Positions 25,823 to 35,406 of a stretch of 64,000 nucleotides of DNA are shown one piece after another (positions within the stretch are counted from its first letter, which is position 1; each line of letters starts with the position of its first letter). The position numbers and the translations under genes are program-made. This DNA is from an uncultured Opitutales bacterium (GTDB lineage Bacteria; Verrucomicrobiota; Verrucomicrobiia; Opitutales; Intestinicryptomonadaceae). The DNA lies in contig URAK01000011.1 in assembly GCA_900545705.1 (NCBI GenBank), positions 13,499 through 77,498 on the forward strand, given 5' to 3'. The notes beneath the pieces are model-generated. The model made no database searches. It was not told the DNA's origin and saw only the letters and a list, made by a program, of their open reading frames with translations.

Positions 25823-28800
25823 ATGAATTTAAAATCAATTTGCGGCATTTCCGCCCTCGCGCTTACATTTGCATTTGCCCGCGCCGACGACCCTTTGAGA
25901 TTTTACGCGTCTTTTGACGGCGGATTTGTTCCCGAAATTGCCCTTGACGGAACAAAGGTAATCAAAATTCCGGAACCCGCCCCGCTAAAAATTGAAGGCA
26001 AATACGGCGGCGCGCTCGCCTTCCGCCAAAACTCGGGCGTAGGTGACCTCTGGTACTCCCTCGGCTCGGCTATGCCGGACAGCGGCTGGACGGTAAGTTT
26101 TTGGATAAACCCCGACAAAACCAGAAGCGGAGACAAACACCGTTCCGTCTTCCGGACAAATTTTGGCTGGAACTCCGGAAACGTCTATGTGCAGTTTGAC
26201 AGATGGGGGAAGCTGAACGCCACATACATTGACGAAAACAAAAACTACAAAGGACTCGACGTGAGCGAATCCTCCTTTCCCGCAGGCGAATGGACACATG
26301 CGGCACTCGTCTACGACGGCAAGGGAATGAAGCTTTTTATCAACGGCAACGAAGCCGTATACAACCGCAACGAGGGCGGCAAAATCGGCGCCCCGCAGCG
26401 CGAGCTTGAAGTAGGGGCAATGACGTATTCCGCCTCCGACCAGCTCGACGGCGGAATCGACGAATTCAAAATCTACAACCTCCCCCTCTCATTGCCCGAG
26501 ATAGCCGAAGCCATGAATTCCACGCCGGGGAAAAAGCGCACGGACGCCTTTTTATACGTACCCTTTGAAGGGAAAATCGACCCGCGCGAGGGCGCCTCAT
26601 TCCAGTCTGCGGAAACAATTTTCACTGCGGGCAGGTTTGGCAAAGGCATAAAAATGTCCCGCCACGGGTACGACCGCAAGGCTGTCGCAAGCCTCACGGA
26701 AGTTTCCGGAATGTCGGCGCACGCGCAATCGTACATGTTTTTCTTTATTCCCGACTGGGACGGAAGCAGCGACAAGGGTATCCACGGCTTGCTCGACGGC
26801 AATTCCGGCTCGCTAAATTTCTCGATAATAAAAAGCGGAAGCGAAGCGGTATTTGAGCTCTCGGCAGGCGGGAAATCCGATAAAATATCGCTGCCCGCCT
26901 CCATTTTTAAAAAGGGTGAAAGCTCCAAAATATGCTTTGGTTTCGACTTCAAATCAAAAAAATTCTACGCCTCGATTGATTCCCAGAAAGAGGAAAAAAA
27001 CCTATCCTTTGACGCCCCAAGCGACATGGGAGCAGGCCGCATTATAATCGGCGACACTCGCGGCTCCGACACATATTCAAAAACGCAGGCCGAAGGCGTA
27101 ATCGACGAATTAACCGCCTGCCCCGACTACCTCGACCCCTCCATGCTCTCAAAAGTGAGAAAGGCCCAGTCTAAGAAATCCGCCGCCGCCCGAAGCGCCA
27201 AGCTTAAGATTGACAAGCTGAGGGATTCCGAGCTTCCCATTTGGGATTTGAACGGCGCCGAAACCGAAAATACCCCCACCCGCCGCAAAATTGTCCTCAA
27301 CGCCCTATGGCGGCTTATCCTTCCCGCCTCGGGAGATGCCGGCCCCTACTACCTCGCAGTGCCCGGACGCTTCAGCGGCTGGGAAAACGGCCACTCCGAC
27401 GCGGAATTCCGCCTGCGCGACAAAAACCTAAAAAAGCTTCATTCGAGAATAAAAATAGGCGGAAAACCGCTGCACGAATTCACCGAATACTTTTTGGAGC
27501 GCGCGTTTATCGCGGACAAAAGCTGGCGCGGGAACGATGTTTCTTTGACGTTCGGCGAATTCGGAATGTCGCAGAGCGCGGAAGTGTATATTAACGGGAA
27601 AAAAGTCGCCGAATTTTCGGACGGGTTCGACAACGAAATTGTCCTCGACGACTCCGACCTGCGCTACGGAGACTGGAACTTTATAACTGTAAAGCTGGAC
27701 GACGAAGGCGGCCGATGGAATTGGCGCGGAATAAAAAGCGACGTTTTTCTAGAAGTAAAACCAAAGACAAAAATAATGTTCCCAGCCGTAAGAACATTTG
27801 TTAAAGACGGGAAAATCATATTTGAAGCCACTGTTAAAAACAATACAGGCAAGGGCGAAAAGTTTGCCCTCAGCGCTATAGTCGAAGGCGAAAACGCGCC
27901 GGCAGATTTAAAAAGCGAGCTCGTTGAAATTCCGGCAGGCGCCGAAAGAAAAATCTCATTTTCCGCGCCGTGGAAAAACGCAAAACTTTGGGACGTTGAC
28001 TCCCCGTACATGTACTCCTGCCGAATGGAGCTCCTCGACAAAGACGGGAAAGTCGAGGACTCCGCACAGCCATTTAAATTCGGATTTAGGTCTTTTGAAA
28101 TAGTCGGCAAAGACTACGTATTAAACGGCAAAAAAATCCACCTCTTCAACCACGACTCATGGGGCAACTGCACCGCGACCTACGAAGAGGCGCTAAAAAC
28201 CGCAAAAACCTTAAAATCGCTCGGGTACAACTCGGCGCGCGGGCTATTCCCGGTGGACGCGAAAGACTCTCGCTTTGAAAACATCATAAGGGCATGCGAT
28301 GAGGAGGGGATCCTTCTATTTGTTTGTTTAAAAGGCGTCACAGCCAAAAGCTACACGCTATGGAACGATTCCAAAACCCGCGTCCAGCTTGAAAAATACA
28401 TGGCGTCCGCTATACGCAAATGGCGCAACCACCCCTCCAACGTAATGTATTTTCTGTCGACAAATTTTCTCGGCTACGGGCTTGACTACCACCCGCTGAA
28501 AATGGCCGACGGCTATCTGCCCTCGGGCGACAAAAAACGCAAGGCGCAAGTCTGCCTCAACGGAGTTGAAATAATGCGAAAGTACGACCCCGACCGCCCA
28601 TACTTTTTTCAGGCTGGCGGAAATTTTGGCGAGGTTATAACGAGCAACGCCTATTTCTGCTGGTGGCCGCAAACCGAGAAAAACGCGTGGCCGCAGGAAT
28701 GGTCTAAAATAGGCAAAAAGCCCCTGCATATAATAGAGACCTCCTTCCCTTACGTTAACAGCTACTTCGGCATGGACAGATTCGGAGGCAACAAGCCGCT

Positions 28801-30808
28801 TTTTGTGTACGAAAATGCCGCCCGGTACTTTGGCAGCGACGCGTACAAATCCCCCGACCCCGACTTGCTCGAACAGACGGCAATATCGGCAAAAGGCGGC
28901 GACGCGCGCACATTCCACGACATCGGCATTCTGCAAAAAATAAAATCCCGAATAATTTCTGAGACCATAAAATATTGGAGAGGCTTCGACATGTCAGGCA
29001 TTTCCCCGTTTGCGGAACTGTACTTCGCCTTTGCGAGGCACGCAAGCCCCCGCCTTTGGTACGAAACAAAAAATATCGAGCTCGACCAAAAGGATTTTAG
29101 AAGCGAAGGCGTCCACCCCGACGTAATAAAAATGCCTTACCTAAAAGAATTCGACCAGGAAAAGCCCCTGCCCGCAAGCGAAGCCCTGAAAAGCGCCCTC
29201 GCCCCGTTTAAGGTTTTTATAGGGGGCACGAAAGAGGAGCCTGCGGACCAGTCGGCAAACTACTTTGAAGGCTCGAACGTATCGAGGCTCGCTACGGTAA
29301 TCAACGACACGCGCAAAGACGCCCTCGCAAAAATCTCATGGTCGGCATTCGGCAGTGACGGCGCTAAAATCGCTGAAAACTCGCAAACACTAAAACTCGC
29401 TCCCGCGGAAGTCGCGCACATTCCGATAGAGTTTAAACTTCCGCAATCAAAAACAGACGGGGAATATTTTGTAAAGCTCTCGGCCGAAACCGACACAGGC
29501 ATGCGCGCTGAGGACGAAATAAAAATAAAATCTTTTGCAAGGCAAGATGAAAAATCCGCCGTGCGCTGCGCGCTGTTCGGCTCGAATAAAGAAAGCGCAG
29601 ACGCGCTCTCGGCATGCGGGGTTGAATTTTCGAACGCATTGCAGTCGGGCCTCGACGGGATAGATGTGCTAGTCGTAGCGCGCGACTGCCTCGACGATAA
29701 ATTCTTTAAGTTCGCCTCCGAAAACTCTCTCGCCAAGCGCGTCAACTCCGGAAAGCTTTCTGTGCTTGTCCTCGAGCAAAAACCGGAACTTTTAAAGCGC
29801 GTTGGCCTTAAAGCTGCCGCGATATATTCGCGAAACGCTTTCCCCACATCTCTTCCGCTTCCACAAGGGCTTTCGGCCGAAGATTTCTCTAATTGGAAAG
29901 GCGACGGCACGCACGCGCCGTCAAAGCCGATTCCCGAAATTTCAGTCGAGCGCGAGAACAATGTTCCAAGCCCGTTTTGGCATTGGAAAAACTTAAACAC
30001 GGTATCGTCGTACCCGATACTTAGGCCTGCGCTCGGAAACTATAAAATATCGCTCGCATGCGGAATGGACCTTGCATACTCGCCTCTATTTTTCATTTCG
30101 TCCGGGAAGGGATTTGTTGCATTCTGCCAACTTGAAGTCAGCGGAAGATGCGAAGAGCCCGCAGCTCTTAGAATATTGAGAGCCACTATAGACGCCCTGC
30201 CGAAAATGCGGGCGCCCGCCGCCTCCGCAAAATTTGTTGATTCTTCAAATTTATCTGCAAGCGAACTAGCAGCAAGAATTTCAAACGGGGGAGTCGCCGT
30301 CATCGACAATTTGGACGAAAAAACCGCTGCGGCTTTGAATATAACCATCGGAGCTCCGAAGAAAATTTCCTCCTTTGAGCTTCTCGGAAAAGCGAAAAAA
30401 TACTGGAACGCGCTCGACGCGCGCGACACCTTTTTAAGGGTGCCGCAGGAAATGGGCGACATTGGCGGTGACGCCGTAGTTGCGCTTACGAATCCTGCAT
30501 TCGCCGCCGAAAAGCGCATCGGAGCCGGGAAAATAATACTCTTAAACTTCCCGAAAGAACCTTTAAAATACGAAATAGAAGCTGGGCAAAAACTCGGCGC
30601 GGGTTCGTCCCACATCTGGAGCGCGCTCGCGCTAAGAAGCAGATTCATTCAGATGAAAAACCTCGCAGAGGCGGAGCTTGGCAAACAATTCCCGAAATTC
30701 GCAGACCGTCTTGAAAATCCCGAAGCCGCTTTTAACGAAAGCCCGCACTTCCCATACACGACGGATCCATTCCCGCTTTATGATACGGAATCGCACATAA
30801 GGTGGTAA
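25823..30808 (+). CDS. Giant secreted GH2-like protein with LamG modules, probably lacking the acid/base residue
   Basis: 1661 residues with a signal peptide (about 1-21). Domains in order: a LamG/concanavalin-like module (about 25-232), a second one (about 240-450), a GH2-type sugar-binding and immunoglobulin-like region (about 470-760), a TIM barrel (about 765-1080), and a C-terminal part containing a glutamine-amidotransferase-like stretch. The barrel begins LNGKKIHLFNHDSWGNC. GH2 enzymes normally have an NE pair at the acid/base site; here the matching place reads STNFLGYG with N881-F882. A candidate nucleophile is E972 in IIETSF. The protein may bind glycans, use another residue, or be a family variant. 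It is divergent from thiS and followed by a weak terminator. Confidence 0.78.
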   Translation: MNLKSICGISALALTFAFARADDPLRFYASFDGGFVPEIALDGTKVIKIPEPAPLKIEGKYGGALAFRQNSGVGDLWYSLGSAMPDSGWTVSFWINPDKTRSGDKHRSVFRTNFGWNSGNVYVQFDRWGKLNATYIDENKNYKGLDVSESSFPAGEWTHAALVYDGKGMKLFINGNEAVYNRNEGGKIGAPQRELEVGAMTYSASDQLDGGIDEFKIYNLPLSLPEIAEAMNSTPGKKRTDAFLYVPFEGKIDPREGASFQSAETIFTAGRFGKGIKMSRHGYDRKAVASLTEVSGMSAHAQSYMFFFIPDWDGSSDKGIHGLLDGNSGSLNFSIIKSGSEAVFELSAGGKSDKISLPASIFKKGESSKICFGFDFKSKKFYASIDSQKEEKNLSFDAPSDMGAGRIIIGDTRGSDTYSKTQAEGVIDELTACPDYLDPSMLSKVRKAQSKKSAAARSAKLKIDKLRDSELPIWDLNGAETENTPTRRKIVLNALWRLILPASGDAGPYYLAVPGRFSGWENGHSDAEFRLRDKNLKKLHSRIKIGGKPLHEFTEYFLERAFIADKSWRGNDVSLTFGEFGMSQSAEVYINGKKVAEFSDGFDNEIVLDDSDLRYGDWNFITVKLDDEGGRWNWRGIKSDVFLEVKPKTKIMFPAVRTFVKDGKIIFEATVKNNTGKGEKFALSAIVEGENAPADLKSELVEIPAGAERKISFSAPWKNAKLWDVDSPYMYSCRMELLDKDGKVEDSAQPFKFGFRSFEIVGKDYVLNGKKIHLFNHDSWGNCTATYEEALKTAKTLKSLGYNSARGLFPVDAKDSRFENIIRACDEEGILLFVCLKGVTAKSYTLWNDSKTRVQLEKYMASAIRKWRNHPSNVMYFLSTNFLGYGLDYHPLKMADGYLPSGDKKRKAQVCLNGVEIMRKYDPDRPYFFQAGGNFGEVITSNAYFCWWPQTEKNAWPQEWSKIGKKPLHIIETSFPYVNSYFGMDRFGGNKPLFVYENAARYFGSDAYKSPDPDLLEQTAISAKGGDARTFHDIGILQKIKSRIISETIKYWRGFDMSGISPFAELYFAFARHASPRLWYETKNIELDQKDFRSEGVHPDVIKMPYLKEFDQEKPLPASEALKSALAPFKVFIGGTKEEPADQSANYFEGSNVSRLATVINDTRKDALAKISWSAFGSDGAKIAENSQTLKLAPAEVAHIPIEFKLPQSKTDGEYFVKLSAETDTGMRAEDEIKIKSFARQDEKSAVRCALFGSNKESADALSACGVEFSNALQSGLDGIDVLVVARDCLDDKFFKFASENSLAKRVNSGKLSVLVLEQKPELLKRVGLKAAAIYSRNAFPTSLPLPQGLSAEDFSNWKGDGTHAPSKPIPEISVERENNVPSPFWHWKNLNTVSSYPILRPALGNYKISLACGMDLAYSPLFFISSGKGFVAFCQLEVSGRCEEPAALRILRATIDALPKMRAPAASAKFVDSSNLSASELAARISNGGVAVIDNLDEKTAAALNITIGAPKKISSFELLGKAKKYWNALDARDTFLRVPQEMGDIGGDAVVALTNPAFAAEKRIGAGKIILLNFPKEPLKYEIEAGQKLGAGSSHIWSALALRSRFIQMKNLAEAELGKQFPKFADRLENPEAAFNESPHFPYTTDPFPLYDTESHIRW

Positions 30809-30820
30809 TCTCAAAAAATT

Positions 30821-30848
30821 CCGCCGCGCTTGTGCGACGGTTTTCGTT
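30821..30848 (+). terminator. Weak hairpin terminator after the GH2-like gene
   Basis: A 7-bp stem with one mismatch (30821-30827 with 30834-30840) is followed by TTTTCGTT, 13 bases after the stop. Confidence 0.5.
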
Positions 30849-31402
30849 AGAGCCTTATCCGCCCTAAATTTGATTTTCCGCCGCGCGGAGTTGCGCACAT
30901 TCTTTGCGCGGAAAATCCATTTGCGTTATAATTCTTACGGGATTTATCGAATTGGCGCATTTTCATTTGAAACATACTCTGCGCTAAATTTATGCATGTT
31001 CCGCCGCGGAAAGACTTATGCACGACCCACCGCGGGAGGTCGCAGCATGCGCTGCGCGTTGAGTTTTTTATATCTCTGCTGTCATTGCCGATGCAATGTT
31101 TTTGGCGAACTTGCCCGCCTTTGCTTTGAAATGTTGCCGTGTCCCGCGCCTCCGCAAAAATAAAGGGCATACTTAAGCTTAGCTATATTTACGTTTCCAT
31201 AAATGCAGTTTTATGGAAGTCGATTTTTTCGGATAAACATATTCAATAAAATAATTTTGACGAGTAGGCGCAAAAAAAACAAACGCGGCGTAAAGCGCAA
31301 CATCTACCGCTTGCTACACGAGAACGCATCCAAAGAAAATTCCGCAAGAGAGCGGCAGTTTATTTACAGTCATCATTTTTTGGATTTATGGCACTGCGGA
31401 TT
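30849..31402. other. Intergenic region without a recognisable gene
   Basis: About 550 bases between convergent genes. The frames seen on either strand have no signal, motif or ribosome site. I see nothing else in it. Confidence 0.5.
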
Positions 31403-32929
31403 TTATTTCCCCGCAACAGGTTTCTGTTTCACCCGCGGAAGTTGGGAAATTTTCCAAGAGGCCATTTCAAAGTCGTTGAATCTATAAGGCCTCAGCGCGC
31501 CTTCAGATATTTTTTTGAGCTTTTTTGAATATGCGGCATTCAGCCTTGAATCTTCCGCAGAAAGATACGTTAGCAACTGCGCGGCCTCACCCATGTACGA
31601 TGGAATGCGGGAATCTACATATATGATAGGTCTCGCCACTCCAGACAATGCAGACGCATGAGAGTTTACCGCCCAAAGTCCAGACTCCGACATAAACAGC
31701 CCGTCCAGTTCATCGAATAATATTCTGCACAAAACAATATATTTGTTCTCGCCTGTCGCCGCATGCATATCCGCAAACGCCCCTCCCGCAAACGCGTATG
31801 TCCGCGCGGACGATTGAGACCTCACAGCCACGCTCGATACGGACGGCAGCTGATAAGAAGTTTTCAAGAGAAATTCGATATACCCGCAAATTCTCTCCGC
31901 GCCTTCGAGATGCGCTCTGCGCTTAAAGCGCGAATAGGCAAGAGCCAATACCTGGGCCGCCAACGCATTCTCGGCAGTCACTGCGTCGCGCCCGTCTTCC
32001 ATCATGCGTCCGTCGGGCTTTGTCATAAAAAGCAATTCGTCCGCAAACCGAATTAGCTTCTCATCGCCGATTCCGCTTTTTGTGGGCATTTCCAAAAGGG
32101 CCCTTGCTATCAGCAGGCGCTCCACGAGCGCGCGAGGCTCTGTGAACATTTTTATGAGCATTTCGCGGGCATTGTCCTCCGCACGCCCCGCGCTTTCTAG
32201 CTCCGGGAATGCGGAAAATATCCCAGCAGCCAAGCGCGCGTTTTCGGTGACGATTGCCACGGGAATATCCGATACATCGCCGCCGAAAAATTTTTCAAGC
32301 TTAGCAGACTCAAATTTCCAGTCCAAACCGTCTGCGAGCAAGTCCGAAGCATATTCATAATCTGCCCGCCCGTCTTCCACGGTTGACAGTCTCGCAAGAT
32401 TGCCTTCAGCGGCCCGCAAGCCTGCGGGGTCGTCGCGCAAGATTCCGGCAGCCGCAACAGCCGCCTCAGCCGCAGATGGAATGCCGCGCGCAGCGTCTCC
32501 GCCAAGGTTAGAAGTCAGATAGATAGGGGCAAACCTCGCGGACAAGATACCGCCTTTTATGGGAGCGAAATTTCCAGTGCCACGCTCGTATACGCTTTGC
32601 AGAACTCTAAAATCTGCCGGATATCTGTCGGGATCAAGGCAAGTAATATAGAAACTATTGCCAAGAAGTTTTTCAAGATGCCCGTCAGCCTTAAAATCAT
32701 GTTCTCTCCCGACGGTAAAAAATATAAGTTTTCCGTCGCGGCGCGCGCACATTGCAAGTTCGTTTCCCCAATCGTAATGGGCCTTCCCTTTCATATCCGC
32801 AAGGCGCAAAGTTTCTGAAAATAAGCCGCCCGCTCCTATTTCGCGCATGAGAGACACAAACACTGAAAGCGCCAAAACTAAGCATAGAGTCGCAAGGCAA
32901 AATATCAGTGTCCTTCTGAATCTTCTCAC
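31403..32929 (-). CDS. Membrane-anchored YyaL/SSP411-like protein with a degenerate thioredoxin domain
   Basis: 508 residues with an N-terminal anchor (about 8-27). The next ~90 residues follow the pattern of the YyaL/SSP411 (DUF255) thioredoxin domain: HYDWGNELAMCARRDGKLIFFTVG (51-74) mirrors the conserved WxxWGxEA...ARxxxKPIFLSIG. The place where that family has its CHWC site reads REHDFKAD (75-82), so the redox cysteines are gone. The remainder (about 150-480) is helical, with repeated Ala- and Leu-rich pairs such as TAENALAAQVLALAYSRF, like the family's alpha/alpha barrel. Function is unknown. It follows rsmE by 43 bases. The family link is from memory of the pattern, not a search. Confidence 0.6.
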   Translation of the reverse strand: MRRFRRTLIFCLATLCLVLALSVFVSLMREIGAGGLFSETLRLADMKGKAHYDWGNELAMCARRDGKLIFFTVGREHDFKADGHLEKLLGNSFYITCLDPDRYPADFRVLQSVYERGTGNFAPIKGGILSARFAPIYLTSNLGGDAARGIPSAAEAAVAAAGILRDDPAGLRAAEGNLARLSTVEDGRADYEYASDLLADGLDWKFESAKLEKFFGGDVSDIPVAIVTENARLAAGIFSAFPELESAGRAEDNAREMLIKMFTEPRALVERLLIARALLEMPTKSGIGDEKLIRFADELLFMTKPDGRMMEDGRDAVTAENALAAQVLALAYSRFKRRAHLEGAERICGYIEFLLKTSYQLPSVSSVAVRSQSSARTYAFAGGAFADMHAATGENKYIVLCRILFDELDGLFMSESGLWAVNSHASALSGVARPIIYVDSRIPSYMGEAAQLLTYLSAEDSRLNAAYSKKLKKISEGALRPYRFNDFEMASWKISQLPRVKQKPVAGK

Positions 32930-32972
32930 AGCTTAATTTGACAATTAATTAGCTTTTTTGTGCGCTATTTTT

Positions 32973-33737
32973 TCATTTTTGCCAAAATGCCTTTAACACT
33001 GAAAGCGCGCATGCGGCTGCGGTGTCGCACTTCATTACGTTGTCCCCAAGTTTCACGGGAATAAATCCGGCTCTCTCCGCGGCATCGTACTCGGCGTCCG
33101 ACAAGTCGCCCTCGGGCCCTATCAAAACACACGCGCTTTTCGCAAAATCAACACCGGCGGATGTCAGAACTTTATATATCGGCAATGCGTTTGCCCTGAG
33201 GCTCGCCACTAGCTTTACTCCAAATCCCCCGCTATTTGAAAGAAAATCTGATAAATCCGAAACAAGCGGCATTTCAAACTTTGACAGGTTTGACGACTGC
33301 TTTATGGCCTCCACATATTTTTCAAACCACTTTGCGGATTTTTTTTCTGCGTCGGCACGCCCTATCCGCACTACTGACCTGCAAGACATTAGCGGATATA
33401 TTCCAGAGGCGCCAAGCTCCACGCTTTGGCGTATAATTTCGTCAAAAGCTGGGCCCTTTGGAAGGCATTGCGCCAAATAAACCTCAACATCCGGAGATTT
33501 CGGATAAAGACGCCCGATTACCCTGAGTGCGGCCGATTTTGAAGACACCTCGGCGAGTTCGCATCGGTAGGCATTTCCCTTCGCGTCGAATACATCGACT
33601 ATATCACCCGCCCGCGCCCTTAGAGATCCGCACAAGTGGCGGCTTTCGGCGGCATTCAGCTCCACGGAGTCTCCAACGGGAATCTCGCCGCCCTCGCAAA
33701 GTTCGGAAAAATCGCAATACGCTCTAAAACCTGACAT
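32973..33737 (-). CDS. rsmE: 16S rRNA (uracil(1498)-N(3))-methyltransferase
   Basis: 254 residues. The PUA-like N-terminus has ESRHLCGSLRARAGDIVDVFD, followed by the SPOUT methyltransferase part with QCLPKGPAFDEIIRQSVELGASGIYPL and the knot LIGPEGDLSDAEYDAA. The usual LRTETA near the end is MKCDTAA here, a conservative variant. The enzyme methylates N3 of U1498 in the 30S subunit. It is divergent from coaC with only 45 bases between the starts. Confidence 0.93.
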   Translation of the reverse strand: MSGFRAYCDFSELCEGGEIPVGDSVELNAAESRHLCGSLRARAGDIVDVFDAKGNAYRCELAEVSSKSAALRVIGRLYPKSPDVEVYLAQCLPKGPAFDEIIRQSVELGASGIYPLMSCRSVVRIGRADAEKKSAKWFEKYVEAIKQSSNLSKFEMPLVSDLSDFLSNSGGFGVKLVASLRANALPIYKVLTSAGVDFAKSACVLIGPEGDLSDAEYDAAERAGFIPVKLGDNVMKCDTAAACALSVLKAFWQK

Positions 33738-33782
33738 GCGAAACAGCTTGCACTTTGCGCGATAAATGTAAAAATTTTTTTT

Positions 33783-34355
33783 ATGGAAAATAATAGGGAG
33801 TCGTTTAAAGGCAGGAATGTCGTGGTTGGCGTATGCAGTTCGATTGCCGTATACAAAGCAGCGGAGCTCGTGTCGGCGCTCGTAAAGCTCGGCGCGAACA
33901 CGACCGTCATAATGACTGAAAGCGCCAAGAAGCTAATCAGCCCGCGGATATTCCAGACACTCTCGCGCAACAAAACGTATTCCGACATATGGGAAGACGT
34001 TGCCGAATGGAAGCCCGAACACATCTCCATCGCGGAATCCGCCGATATTATAATAGTAGCCCCCGCAACCGCAAACACGATTGGGAATTTTGCCTGCGGC
34101 CTTGCGCCCGACCTGCTTTCATCAACGTACCTCGCCGCCAAATGCCCCGTGCTCATCGCGCCCGCGATGAACTCCAATATGTACGAAAATCCCGCGGTTG
34201 TGCGAAATATATGCACGTTGAAAAATGACGGCGCGCACTTTGTTGAACCGGAAGTTGGAATGCTCGCATGCGGGGTCTCAGGCAAGGGAAGGCTCGCAGA
34301 AATAAGCTCTATTCTGGACGCCGCCGCAGCAATACTAAATAAAAATTTAAAATGA
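33783..34355 (+). CDS. coaC: Phosphopantothenoylcysteine decarboxylase (stand-alone CoaC domain)
   Basis: 190 residues. It is the flavoprotein half only: VVVGVCSSIAVYKAAEL at the FMN site, catalytic H80 in EHISIAESADIII, the PAMNSNMY signature (127-134), and C163 in LACGVSGKGRL. It decarboxylates 4'-phosphopantothenoylcysteine to 4'-phosphopantetheine in CoA synthesis. Many bacteria fuse it to CoaB, but here the frame stops and no CoaB domain follows, so CoaB must be elsewhere. The stop overlaps the UDG gene by 4 bases (ATGA). Another CoA gene, coaD, is at 59160-59663. Confidence 0.88.
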   Translation: MENNRESFKGRNVVVGVCSSIAVYKAAELVSALVKLGANTTVIMTESAKKLISPRIFQTLSRNKTYSDIWEDVAEWKPEHISIAESADIIIVAPATANTIGNFACGLAPDLLSSTYLAAKCPVLIAPAMNSNMYENPAVVRNICTLKNDGAHFVEPEVGMLACGVSGKGRLAEISSILDAAAAILNKNLK

Positions 34356-35278
34356 AAGAATTTCTCGAAACCGTAGCCGACGAGTTGAGACGCATGCTAA
34401 ACGAGGGTTGCGAAAGTGTTGCGCTCGACGACGATTCGCTAAAAATCCTCCGCAGAATGAACGCCGAAGAGTTGGCAGCGGAAATGCGCTCCGAAATACC
34501 CTCAGACGACGAGCCTGAAGAAGTAAAATTTGCGGGCGTAGACGACTTAAAAATAGAATCGAAAAAAGAGCAACCGCGCGAAAGGACAAAAATTGTGAAA
34601 AACACACCTAACTACGGCACAATTCCCCCGCCCACCCCCTTCAAGCTTCCGGACGCCCCACCCTCCGAAAAGTGGAGCGCCCTCCGCGATATAGTGCTCT
34701 CTGACCCAGTATGCAATGCCCATGTAAAACCCGGCAAAAAAGTGGTATTTGGAGTCGGAAACCTATCCGCCAAAATATTTTTCTGCGGGGAAGCGCCTGG
34801 GGCGGACGAAGAAATACAGGGAATTCCGTTTGTAGGCAAAGCCGGCCAGCTGTTGACTAAAATAATATCGGCGATGGGGCTGTCGCGCGAAGACGTATAT
34901 ATCGGAAATATAATGAATTGGCGCCCAGAAATGCCGACCTCCCGCGGGAACCGCCCCCCGACAAGCGAGGAAATGGCCTACTGCCTACCGTATTTGAAGG
35001 CGCAAATAGATATCGTAAAACCGGAAGTCATAGTTGCTCTTGGCAAAACCGCCGTCAACGGGCTTCTCGGCGAGGACCCTATGAGGAAAATGGGGGCAAT
35101 ACGCGGCAAGTGGGAAAAATTTGCCGATGCCGACTTGATGATAACCTACCACCCTTCGTTTTTGCTCCAATACGGCAATAATATGAAGACAAAACGCCTC
35201 GTATGGGAGGATATGCTCGCCGTAATGGAGCGCGTCGGCCTGCCAATATCCGAAAAGCAGCGCAACTACTTTTTATAA
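34352..35278 (+). CDS. Uracil-DNA glycosylase, family 4-like, with incomplete Fe-S cysteines
   Basis: 308 residues. A charged N-terminal extension of about 100 residues precedes the glycosylase domain, which has FCGEAPGADEEIQGIPFVGKAGQLL (motif 1, GEAPG at 146-150), GNIMNWRPE, and TYHPSFLLQ (motif 2) near the end. It removes uracil from DNA. Family 4 enzymes hold a [4Fe-4S] cluster by four Cys. Here only C121 and C211 remain in the matching places; the first Cys of the CxxC pair is D118 and the Cys of the KCRP segment is W190. The gene is translationally coupled to coaC and ends in a strong bidirectional terminator. Confidence 0.85.
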   Translation: MKEFLETVADELRRMLNEGCESVALDDDSLKILRRMNAEELAAEMRSEIPSDDEPEEVKFAGVDDLKIESKKEQPRERTKIVKNTPNYGTIPPPTPFKLPDAPPSEKWSALRDIVLSDPVCNAHVKPGKKVVFGVGNLSAKIFFCGEAPGADEEIQGIPFVGKAGQLLTKIISAMGLSREDVYIGNIMNWRPEMPTSRGNRPPTSEEMAYCLPYLKAQIDIVKPEVIVALGKTAVNGLLGEDPMRKMGAIRGKWEKFADADLMITYHPSFLLQYGNNMKTKRLVWEDMLAVMERVGLPISEKQRNYFL

Positions 35279-35358
35279 AAAACAGTGCGTTTCCCATACC
35301 TTTTCTCAAAAAATTTTCCACATTAATAAAATTTCATATCCGCGCCCGACAAAAAAAA

Positions 35359-35384
35359 CTCCGCCAAATGGCGGAGATTTTTTT
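35359..35384. terminator. Bidirectional terminator between UDG and the sulfide:quinone oxidoreductase
   Basis: CTCCGCC (35359-35365) pairs with GGCGGAG (35370-35376) around a 4-base loop, with a T run after it on the plus strand and a matching T run after it on the minus strand. The two flanking genes converge on it. Confidence 0.85.
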
Positions 35385-35406
35385 TAAGCGAAATTGCCGG
35401 ATTATG

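Noticed and set aside
28358..28936. Minus-strand frame of 192 codons within the GH2-like gene
   Set aside because: It is antisense to the TIM barrel and has no features of its own.
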